Assembly (NCBI GenBank): GCA_947175225.1
Contig: CAMWLX010000246.1
Location: 1-5,556, forward strand
DNA length: 5,556 nucleotides
Origin: an uncultured Porphyromonadaceae bacterium
GTDB lineage: Bacteria; Bacteroidota; Bacteroidia; Bacteroidales; Muribaculaceae
Direction of reading: 5' to 3'
Shown: positions 1 through 5,466 of the stretch, piece by piece
Layout: each line of letters opens with the position of its first letter
Numbering within the stretch: the stretch's first letter is position 1
The notes under the pieces: generated by a model
Told to the model about the DNA's origin: nothing
Databases searched by the model: none
Seen by the model: the letters and a program-made list of their open reading frames with translations, nothing else
Translations under genes and position numbers: made by a program

Positions 1-422
1 ACCTTGAAGAAGTCAGGATCCACACGGCGTACGAGCAGCGGCGCATCTGCCATACTGAAGGTGTCGATGTCGAGCTGGATCATCGAGTTGTTGGGATTGT
101 AGGGGATTGCGTTGGAACTGATTGTAGCGGCTGAAATTTCGGGCCGGGCGAGCACTCTTTCCTTGAGGGTAAGAAGATCGCGGTATCTATCGTCTCCCGA
201 TTCATATGCCTTATAGTCAGGAGCGGCTTCCGACACTTCCCTTACTTTAATTACATAGCAGTGTTCGGAATTGAATCCGAGCGGTTCGTTGAGAGTGGCC
301 ACAACAGTGTAGATCTTGTCGGCAAGCACGAAGAGCACCACCGAGACTAACAGCAGTTCGACCGCCATCCATATGTTGGCGCGCCATTCGGCACGCATCT
401 GGGTCAACAGTTTTCTTTTCAT
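1..422 (-). CDS. FtsX-like ABC transporter permease D (MacB-type), N-terminal part; runs off the window
   Basis: This is the first 140 codons of an inner-membrane permease; the gene continues past base 1. The protein starts MKRKLLTQMRAEWR, a basic amphipathic cytoplasmic segment. One hydrophobic helix follows at about residues 16-38 (MAVELLLVSVVLFVLA), then the start of an extracytoplasmic domain ending in VRRVDPDFFK. A 'DFF' block at this distance from the first helix is usual for MacB periplasmic-core domains. The helix and layout resemble permease B (B has NTDFFSTFGI at the same place), so D is probably the B-type partner of permease C. The ATG lies six nucleotides after C's TAA, so the two should be co-translated. 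A GGAGG stands at 443-439, 16 nt before the ATG, which is too far for a normal ribosome site. The C-terminal FtsX domain lies outside the window, so the family call rests on N-terminal features and context. Confidence 0.85.
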   Translation of the reverse strand, partial: MKRKLLTQMRAEWRANIWMAVELLLVSVVLFVLADKIYTVVATLNEPLGFNSEHCYVIKVREVSEAAPDYKAYESGDDRYRDLLTLKERVLARPEISAATISSNAIPYNPNNSMIQLDIDTFSMADAPLLVRRVDPDFFK

Positions 423-428
423 ATGTGC

Positions 429-1715
429 TTACTTTTTGCCTCCGGAGAGGGCGTTGACAATATTTGTTTTAGATGCCTGCCATGACGGGAATGTAGCGGA
501 GAAGAGATTCATCAGGAAGCAGAAGAATAGTGCAATTCCGAACACTCCCGCATTGAACACCATTCCTAAGGAGAGCCCGGTGACGTCGGCTCCTCCGGCG
601 AGAACAGTCTTGCCGCCTAAGAATATGAAGGCAATGCTCAGAATGAGTCCTATGATTCCGGCGATGACCGTTATCACGAGGCTCTCGATGAAGATTTCGC
701 TCATAATTGCAATCTTAGTGGCACCGAAAGCCCTTCTTACGCCTATCTCCTCACGGCGGTGGCGGAGACGGCTTTGGGTCATGCTGCTCAGGTTGATCGC
801 AGGGATCAGCAGAAGGATTGCATAGACGAGAAGATTATGCCTTCTGACTCCATCCATGTCAGGCTCCATGTTGGCTCCGCGAGTGTTGATAGTAGTAAAC
901 TGGTCGTATGGACGCTGACGGTAGTAGAATTCCCAACCGGCTTCCTTGATCTCGTCTTCAAATTTACTCCAAACTTTTTTGTATTCCTCGCGGATTGCGG
1001 GGAAATCAGCTTTGCTCGGAGCGACGATGATTGCGCCCAGTCCTCCCATATGCTCACACCAAGTGAATTTGTCGGTGCCGTTGGATGTCAGTGGCACCCA
1101 GAGGTCAGCGTCGGCGAATGTCGTCAGGTTGCTGACATCGCGCACCACGCCGCTCACACGGTAGGGCACGTGGTCGATGGAGAATTCCCTGCCTTCGCAA
1201 TCAGTGGTGTCGAAGAGTTTACGGGCGAGTGATTCAGTGATCACCGCTACCTGACGCCCTGACTCCACATCTGCCTCGTTGTAGGGATGACCGGATATGA
1301 AAGTGAAATCCATCACGTTGAAAAATCCATGGTCGGTGTCTTTTCTTCTTGCACCCATCGAGGTCTTTCCGGGCACGGAAAGATGGCTTTCGGTATTGCT
1401 CCATGAGAAGCAGCCTACAGCTTCAGGGAGTTTCATTTCGTAGAAAGTGCGGCGGATGGTATTGTATGACATGCCACCGTTGGATGAGTTGTTGTCGGGG
1501 GTTGATCCCCATTCCTTGTTACCGATTGAGGCTGCGGTCTGCACCAGCCAGCGGTCTCGGTTGCTTTCGGGCGCAAAGGGCGCGACTTTCACCTCGTCGA
1601 TCATGACTATCACCATGATCAGGAAGATAGCCAAAGCTGTGCCGCCTATGCTGATTGCGCTCAGCAGTGGCTGCTTCCGGAGGCTACCCCAGGCTTGTTT
1701 GAAATATCTTTGCAT
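429..1715 (-). CDS. FtsX-like ABC transporter permease C (MacB-type, full length)
   Basis: The 428-residue protein has the MacB/FtsX permease plan. There is a short basic N-terminus, a first helix at about 18-39, an extracytoplasmic domain at about 40-292, then three helices at about 293-313, 340-366 and 384-406. The cytoplasmic loop after helix 2 holds the family hallmark EEIGVRRAFGA (322-332), which contacts the ATPase in related transporters. The C-terminus (FPSWQASKTNIVNALSGGKK) matches the usual P-x-x-x-A...P-x-x-A-L tail in degenerate form. The periplasmic block QVAVITESLARKLF...FSIDHVPYRVSGVVRD (about 155-192) closely parallels permease A (SVAVITEGIAKRLF...ISIDHVNYRIRGVFRE), so C and A look like paralogues. 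The ATG at 1715 follows an array of 7-bp repeats directly and has no Shine-Dalgarno sequence. C is probably half of a heterodimer with D, powered by the ATPase upstream. The substrate is unknown. Confidence 0.93.
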   Translation of the reverse strand: MQRYFKQAWGSLRKQPLLSAISIGGTALAIFLIMVIVMIDEVKVAPFAPESNRDRWLVQTAASIGNKEWGSTPDNNSSNGGMSYNTIRRTFYEMKLPEAVGCFSWSNTESHLSVPGKTSMGARRKDTDHGFFNVMDFTFISGHPYNEADVESGRQVAVITESLARKLFDTTDCEGREFSIDHVPYRVSGVVRDVSNLTTFADADLWVPLTSNGTDKFTWCEHMGGLGAIIVAPSKADFPAIREEYKKVWSKFEDEIKEAGWEFYYRQRPYDQFTTINTRGANMEPDMDGVRRHNLLVYAILLLIPAINLSSMTQSRLRHRREEIGVRRAFGATKIAIMSEIFIESLVITVIAGIIGLILSIAFIFLGGKTVLAGGADVTGLSLGMVFNAGVFGIALFFCFLMNLFSATFPSWQASKTNIVNALSGGKK

Positions 1716-1742
1716 AATTGAGAATTGAGAATTGAGAATTGA
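1715..1742 (-). repeat. 7-bp tandem repeat, four units, abutting the start of permease C
   Basis: On the plus strand the units are TAATTGA followed by three identical GAATTGA copies, then GAATTTT. Read in the coding direction, this places TCAATTC three times and TCAATTA once, with the last base of the array being the A of permease C's ATG. A 7-bp period next to a start codon can change leader length by slipped-strand mispairing without changing the reading frame of the gene. The unit TAATTGA also occurs in the array at 1872-1899 on the other side of the palindromic element. The repeat itself is certain; any role is inference. Confidence 0.85.
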
Positions 1743-1769
1743 GAATTTTAAATGCCGACATCACAAAGC

Positions 1770-1850
1770 GCCTCTCCGAGGCTACTGAGCCAATGTCTTT
1801 TCCCCCAGGCTGAAGCCTGGGGTTTTGGCACGATTACAGCTCTCCGAGCT
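1770..1850. repeat. REP-like palindromic element with three hairpins
   Basis: Three inverted repeats lie in 81 bases. The left one is GCCTC-TCC-GAGGC (1770-1782). The central one is a perfect 9-bp stem, CCCCAGGCT/AGCCTGGGG with a GA loop (1803-1822). The right one is AGCTC-TCC-GAGCT (1838-1850). The outer two share the core CTCTCCGAG, both followed by GCTAC or CTAC, in the same orientation. A further short pair, GCCAA (1789-1793) and TTGGC (1825-1829), brackets the central stem. This architecture resembles repetitive extragenic palindromes, which in many bacteria are mobilised by REP-associated tyrosine transposases (TnpA_REP/RAYT). No transposase gene is in the window. In the operon transcript the hairpins would fold between the ATPase and permease C genes and could protect the upstream RNA or reduce downstream expression. 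The mobile nature is inference; the palindromes are seen directly. Confidence 0.7.
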
Positions 1851-1871
1851 ACGATGATTTCATTATATCCT

Positions 1872-1899
1872 TAATTGGTCATTGATAATTGATCATTGA
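1872..1899 (-). repeat. 7-bp tandem repeat, four units, over the stop codon of the ATPase
   Basis: On the plus strand the units are TAATTGG, TCATTGA, TAATTGA, TCATTGA. In the coding direction they read TCAATGA, TCAATTA, TCAATGA, CCAATTA. The first unit in the coding direction includes the TGA stop of the ATPase gene (1893-1895). The period and core match the array at 1715-1742, so the palindromic element at 1770-1850 lies between two arrays of the same heptamer in the same orientation. No promoter motif is recognisable here. Confidence 0.7.
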
Positions 1900-2558
1900 A
1901 CTTGGCGGCCGTCGAAGAAGCGGATGATGCGGTCGGTCTGGTGGGCCTGCTCTTCGTTGTGGGTCACCATCATGATGGTGCGTCCGTCTTCGCGGTTGAG
2001 GGTGTGGAGGAGATCCATTACTTCTGCGCCCATCTTGGAGTCGAGGTTGCCGGTGGGCTCGTCGGCGAGGATTATCTCAGGGTTGCCTACGATGGCGCGG
2101 GCGATGGCTACGCGCTGGCACTGACCGCCGGAGAGCTGTGAGGGGCGATGGCGCATACGGTGGCTGAGGCCTACGCGCTCGAGAACTTGCTTGGCGAGTT
2201 TCTCGCGTTCTGATGCGCTGGACTTGCGGTAGAGGAGAGGGAGCATTACATTGTCTATGACGTTGAGGGAGTCAATGAGGTGGAAGCTCTGGAAGACGAA
2301 GCCGAGTTTCCGGTTGCGGAAGGCAGCGAGGTGGGAGTCGTTCATGCCTTCGACGTTTGTTCCGGCTATTGTGACAGTGCCTGAAGTAGGGGTGTCGAGG
2401 AGGCCGACGATGTTTAGGAGGGTCGACTTGCCGCAGCCGGAGGGTCCCATTACGGAGACAAATTCGCCTTTGTCTATGTGGATGTTAACGTTTTCGAGAG
2501 CTTGGGTCTCGATTTCATCTGTACGGTAGATTTTGTTGATGTCTTTAAGAGTTATCAT
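1893..2558 (-). CDS. ABC transporter ATP-binding protein, LolD/MacB type
   Basis: A 221-residue cytoplasmic ATPase with every catalytic motif intact: Walker A GPSGCGKST (38-46), Q-loop Gln90 in FVFQSF, signature LSGGQ (142-146), Walker B IILADE (162-167) with catalytic Glu167, D-loop NLDS (171-174) and switch histidine His200 in MMVTHNEE. The length and the sequence GNLDSKMGAEVMDLL are usual for the LolD/FtsE/MacB branch, which works with FtsX-like permeases. The protein carries no fused membrane domain, unlike E. coli MacB. It should dimerise and drive the neighbouring permeases. It is the only ATPase gene in the window and stands between the permease pairs A/B and C/D, so it may serve both. 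The ATG at 2558 is preceded by an A-rich leader without a Shine-Dalgarno sequence. The gene is GC-rich at its 3' end (55 of 90 bases at 1901-1990). A LolCDE-like role is possible, but the adaptor upstream favours efflux. Confidence 0.95.
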   Translation of the reverse strand: MITLKDINKIYRTDEIETQALENVNIHIDKGEFVSVMGPSGCGKSTLLNIVGLLDTPTSGTVTIAGTNVEGMNDSHLAAFRNRKLGFVFQSFHLIDSLNVIDNVMLPLLYRKSSASEREKLAKQVLERVGLSHRMRHRPSQLSGGQCQRVAIARAIVGNPEIILADEPTGNLDSKMGAEVMDLLHTLNREDGRTIMMVTHNEEQAHQTDRIIRFFDGRQVQ

Positions 2559-2587
2559 AATTTTGTTTTTTTAGTTTTCAGTTGTTG

Positions 2588-2647
2588 GTTAATTCATGAT
2601 TTATCATGGTATATCATGGTATATCATGGGATATCATGTTAGATCTT
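2588..2647 (-). repeat. 10-bp tandem repeat array R2, six units, upstream of the ATPase gene
   Basis: With an exact 10-bp period, the plus-strand units are GTTAATTCAT, GATTTATCAT, two GGTATATCAT, GGGATATCAT and a decayed GTTAGATCTT. The consensus GNTNWATCAT is the same as that of array R1 at 5381-5450. In the coding direction each intact unit begins ATGAT. The array ends 29 nt before the ATPase start codon. The remaining gap (2559-2587) is A/T-rich and contains no recognisable promoter or Shine-Dalgarno sequence. The period of one helical turn would place the units on one face of the DNA. Function is unknown. Confidence 0.85.
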
Positions 2648-2686
2648 GATAGATTTGTTTTTTATGCATTTTGGGGGAGAGATGTG

Positions 2687-2710
2687 GAGGGAGGCTGGGA
2701 AGCCTCCTTC
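2687..2710 (-). other. Hairpin just after the stop codon of permease B
   Basis: A 7-bp perfect stem, GGAGGCT (2690-2696) with AGCCTCC (2701-2707) around a GGGA loop, extends by two more pairs after one mismatch on the transcribed strand. It begins seven nucleotides after the TAA of permease B. No U-run follows in the coding direction (the RNA continues with a C-rich stretch), so it is not a standard intrinsic terminator. A more likely role is 3' protection or processing of the permease A/B message, setting apart its level from that of the ATPase. The core AGGCT...AGCCT is shared with the central stem at 1803-1822. Confidence 0.55.
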
Positions 2711-2717
2711 TCCATAA

Positions 2718-4022
2718 TTATTCGTCGCGGAGGGAGTCGACGATGGGGACGCGGCCTACCTTGCGGGCGGGAAGCCATGCGCCGAGGGCGGAGGTCATGA
2801 GCAGGAGGAGAAGGATTATTCCTCCTATTATTGAGTAGCGTCCAAGTTTTGTGTCGTGCCAGACGGGGCGGAGGTACCGGATGATTGGGGCGGCATCCGT
2901 TTCCATCGGGAAGCCCTGGTATTTCAGGTAAATCAGGTAGATAATGCTTCCGATGAGCCAGCCAAGGATGGTAGTCACTATAGCCTCACCCACTATGCTC
3001 CAGATTACCTTTCGGCGAGGGGCTCCGAATGCACGCATCACTCCTGCGTCGGGTATGCGGGTCTTGCACTGGACGTAGAAGGTGCCTGCCACGCCTAAGA
3101 GAACATTGATCAGGAAGAAGCCGACTATCATCCATTTCTGTGTTAGCTCGCGTTGCTTTGGAGCGAATATCTCGTCGCGCTGGTCGCTCATATAGACTGG
3201 ATGGGTCAGGTATATGTTGCCGGAGCGGTATTGTGAGAGATCGGCAGTCAGTTTGTCGATGAATGCGCGGGGGTTGACACCCTCGCCGAGACGGACCATA
3301 ATCCCTGCAGGCCTGGACCATCCTTCCCAGTCTCTTGCAATGTAGTAAGTGCCGATTCTTCCGTCGCCTTTGTTGTATGGCACATCAGCGGTAACACCTG
3401 CGGCGGTTATGGCGTAAGGTCTCCATGGCATTGAAGTATACACTTCCTTGCCAATGGCAGTAGAGTCAGGGAAAAGAGCTTTTGCTACGCATTGGCTGAT
3501 AATGTAGTTGCTTTCACTCATTTCCGGTTCTTGAAAATCATTGCCGTTTACATCTTTTATTCCGAATGTGGAGAAGAAATCCGTATTAGGAATAAATTCT
3601 ATACATGTCATGCTGAAGCTGAGGTCTTCTATTCCCTTTTCCATATAAGTCGAATCGGCTTGGTGTCCGTTTGAAGACCTTCCATTCATTTCAAATGACT
3701 GGTAGAATGAGAATGTGGCTTTTTCCACTCCCGGGCGCTGTCTGATCATGCGCAGAAGATTTTCATACGGCTGTCTTTTTTCCATATTTTCAGCCGATTT
3801 ATCGTATTCCGTAGATGTGGGAGATAAAAAGCCGAACGTCAGCATCACGAGTCGGTCGTAGTCGTATCCTGCAGGAATCAGTGCCGTTGTTGTATTGACC
3901 GCCACAGGCTCGATAATTATCCATCCTATTATGGTGACTATCACAATCTCGATGAAAAGAGCGATCGAGCGTGTCTTCCTTCCGAAGATTGATTTTAATA
4001 TCTGTGTCATGGCTAATTTCAT
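2718..4022 (-). CDS. FtsX-like ABC transporter permease B (MacB-type, full length)
   Basis: I start this 434-residue protein at 4022 (MKLAMTQILKSIFGRK). That ATG overlaps permease A's TGA as ATGA, and the basic N-terminus followed directly by the first helix (about 19-38) is normal for the family. A longer reading from 4115 would add 31 residues encoded inside permease A and is unlikely. The extracytoplasmic domain (about 40-296) includes NTDFFSTFGI (146-155). Helices 2-4 lie at about 297-316, 343-366 and 397-417. The cytoplasmic hallmark is DAGVMRAFGAPRRKV (325-339), a variant of EIGVRRALGA in which the usual Glu is Asp-Ala. The C-terminus AWLPARKVGRVPIVDSLRDE is the typical FtsX tail. The ATGA overlap predicts translational coupling and a roughly equal ratio with A, hence an A/B heterodimer. 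Base composition shifts sharply inside the gene: 63 G+C of 90 at 2721-2810 against 45 of 120 at 3541-3660 in the periplasmic part. Confidence 0.92.
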   Translation of the reverse strand: MKLAMTQILKSIFGRKTRSIALFIEIVIVTIIGWIIIEPVAVNTTTALIPAGYDYDRLVMLTFGFLSPTSTEYDKSAENMEKRQPYENLLRMIRQRPGVEKATFSFYQSFEMNGRSSNGHQADSTYMEKGIEDLSFSMTCIEFIPNTDFFSTFGIKDVNGNDFQEPEMSESNYIISQCVAKALFPDSTAIGKEVYTSMPWRPYAITAAGVTADVPYNKGDGRIGTYYIARDWEGWSRPAGIMVRLGEGVNPRAFIDKLTADLSQYRSGNIYLTHPVYMSDQRDEIFAPKQRELTQKWMIVGFFLINVLLGVAGTFYVQCKTRIPDAGVMRAFGAPRRKVIWSIVGEAIVTTILGWLIGSIIYLIYLKYQGFPMETDAAPIIRYLRPVWHDTKLGRYSIIGGIILLLLLMTSALGAWLPARKVGRVPIVDSLRDE

Positions 4023-5371
4023 CGTTTTGTGTTGATAGATTCTGTTATCTGGGTATGGAGGGCTCGTCGTGCCGGAATCCATGCCGATATTAGGTTGAGG
4101 ACTACACAGATGCACAAGGCGAACGCGAAGAGCAGTGGTGCGAATGCCGATTCTCCTGTGATGAAAGATGCGTCGTTGCCAAACCGGAATCCTTGTTCAT
4201 ATGCCAGGGGAGTGAGCTGCAGGAGGAAGTTGCCTGCTAAGACTGATATCAGCCACGCAGCTATCAGCCCTAATATTCCGCCGAGAAGAGTCAGGACAAG
4301 ATTTTCAGACAATATCATACCCATGAGTTTCCGTCGGTTTGCCCCGAAGCAGCGGCGCACTCCCAATTCGGATGCCATCCGGTCCATTCTTGCTCCTATA
4401 AGTCCGCTGATGTTGAGTGCAGGAATCACAAGCACAACAAGGAGCGCAATGAGAAACGGCTTCCACATTTGCAGGAAAGATGGGGTCTCTTTTATCTTAA
4501 ATTGTTCGTCATTGTTTCCATCCCAACTCCATTCAAGTTCGGTGTCGGTCAGCACATGCTCAGCATGCGACATTACCCCCGGCAGATAGAAAGTTTCAGA
4601 GGTTGTGTCCATTGCATTTATGCGTCGGCAAATGTCGCGCAACTCGTCACGCAGGGCTTCTTCTTTGCCCGGCTTCACCTTAATAGCTGTCCTGAGGCCT
4701 CCGAAATATCTACGTAAACTTTCCTGTTGCATGATACTGGAGTCCATCACCAAGCTATAGGGAAGGAATATTTCCCCATAGGAATCTACGTTGAGGGCAC
4801 TTCCTTCACGGAAGACACCACGGATGCGGTAGTTGACATGATCAATTGATATGTCTTTCCCTATTGCCTCCTCTGAAGATCCAAAGAGCCTTTTTGCAAT
4901 TCCCTCAGTGATGACTGCAACCGACAACTCGGAGTCGAAATCTTCTTGAGAGAATGGCTTTCCTTCCTTGAAAATATATTTATAGAATTTAAAGAATGAT
5001 GGTTCTACATAGCGAACCTCTGCATGGAACTCAGGGCCGTGTCCATCTGTCTGAATCATGGGATACCCTCCTCCGAGGCTACCCATAGCCGTCATATAAT
5101 CAGCCGACTTGAGCTTATCGCGCATGAATTCCTCAATTAAAAGCGGTCCGACATTGCTGCTTGATCTATTGTATCCATCTATTAGCACTACAGTCTCCAC
5201 ATATACAGTGGAATTGCGGTCGTATTCCGGGTAGACGGGACCGAGCTGGCTATAGAGGAGCATGCCGTAGATTATGGTGAAGGCTATCGTGAAGGCTACT
5301 CCCGCCATGTAGAGGAGGGAGAATCCGGGAGTCTTCAGGGCTTCTTTTATTGTCTTTTTTATTAAATTCAT
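4019..5371 (-). CDS. FtsX-like ABC transporter permease A (MacB-type, full length)
   Basis: The 450-residue inner-membrane protein has a short basic N-terminus (MNLIKKTIKEALKTPG), a first helix at about 18-40, an extracytoplasmic domain at about 41-303, and helices at about 304-325, 352-379 and 409-431. The family hallmark is SELGVRRCFGANRRKL (334-349), on the cytoplasmic loop expected to contact the ATPase. The C-terminus AWIPARRALHTQITESI is the usual FtsX end. In MacB-type transporters such proteins transmit ATPase motion to periplasmic partners and do not form a substrate channel in the membrane. The block SVAVITEGIAKRLFG...SIDHVNYRIRGVF (about 150-187) is also present in permease C. The ATG at 5371 is preceded by six A's, has no Shine-Dalgarno sequence and lies just below repeat array R1. 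The gene overlaps permease B by ATGA. The adaptor gene ends 95 nt upstream, suggesting that all belong to one export complex. Confidence 0.94.
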   Translation of the reverse strand: MNLIKKTIKEALKTPGFSLLYMAGVAFTIAFTIIYGMLLYSQLGPVYPEYDRNSTVYVETVVLIDGYNRSSSNVGPLLIEEFMRDKLKSADYMTAMGSLGGGYPMIQTDGHGPEFHAEVRYVEPSFFKFYKYIFKEGKPFSQEDFDSELSVAVITEGIAKRLFGSSEEAIGKDISIDHVNYRIRGVFREGSALNVDSYGEIFLPYSLVMDSSIMQQESLRRYFGGLRTAIKVKPGKEEALRDELRDICRRINAMDTTSETFYLPGVMSHAEHVLTDTELEWSWDGNNDEQFKIKETPSFLQMWKPFLIALLVVLVIPALNISGLIGARMDRMASELGVRRCFGANRRKLMGMILSENLVLTLLGGILGLIAAWLISVLAGNFLLQLTPLAYEQGFRFGNDASFITGESAFAPLLFAFALCICVVLNLISAWIPARRALHTQITESINTKR

Positions 5372-5380
5372 TTTTTATCA

Positions 5381-5450
5381 GTTGAATCATGATGTATCAT
5401 GATATATCATGGTTTATCATGTTTAATCATGGTTTATCATGTTTAATCAT
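5381..5450 (-). repeat. 10-bp tandem repeat array R1, seven units, upstream of permease A
   Basis: Seven units in an exact 10-bp register read on the plus strand GTTGAATCAT, GATGTATCAT, GATATATCAT, then GGTTTATCAT and GTTTAATCAT alternating twice. The consensus is GNTNWATCAT, and the last five bases are invariant. The alternation shows that a 20-bp pair was duplicated. The array contains the perfect 14-bp palindrome CATGATATATCATG (5398-5411). In the coding direction every unit starts ATGAT, which creates overlapping micro-ORFs; one of them, 5400-5368, ends in a TGA that overlaps permease A's ATG. No TAnnTTTG promoter motif exists on the coding strand of this gap. The array is clear; its role is unknown. 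Confidence 0.9.
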
Positions 5451-5466
5451 GGGTTGGTTACAATTA

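Noticed and set aside
429..450. GGAGG at 443-439 as ribosome site of permease D
   Set aside because: It ends 16 nt before the ATG, beyond the usual spacing, and falls within conserved codons at the end of permease C (GGKK). Coupling by the six-nucleotide spacing is a sufficient explanation.
316..825. Plus-strand open frame of 169 codons, and similar ones at 759-1232 and 4029-4589
   Set aside because: They lie opposite the well-supported permeases C, D and A, show no family motif or domain logic, and are low-complexity in places. They are antisense shadows.
1803..1826. GC-rich stem followed by TTTT as an intrinsic terminator
   Set aside because: The T-run follows the stem only on the plus strand, where no gene needs ending, and it is only four bases long. 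In the coding direction the stem is followed by GAAAAG.
2650..2657. TAGATTTG on the plus strand, matching the Bacteroides -7 motif TAnnTTTG
   Set aside because: No TTTG lies at the expected -33 position and no plus-strand gene follows. It is probably a chance match.
2986..3321. Minus-strand open frame of 111 codons inside permease B, and 806-1057 inside permease C
   Set aside because: Both are alternative frames of genes with intact family motifs, and their translations show no recognisable features.
4023..4115. Longer N-terminus for permease B from an ATG at 4115
   Set aside because: The extra 31 residues are polar and proline-rich, lie wholly inside permease A's C-terminal codons, and would put an unusual tail before the first helix. 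The ATG at 4022 gives the ATGA overlap and a normal family start.
5381..5450. Tandem repeats as a CRISPR array
   Set aside because: The unit is 10 bp with no unique spacers between copies, and there is no cas gene.
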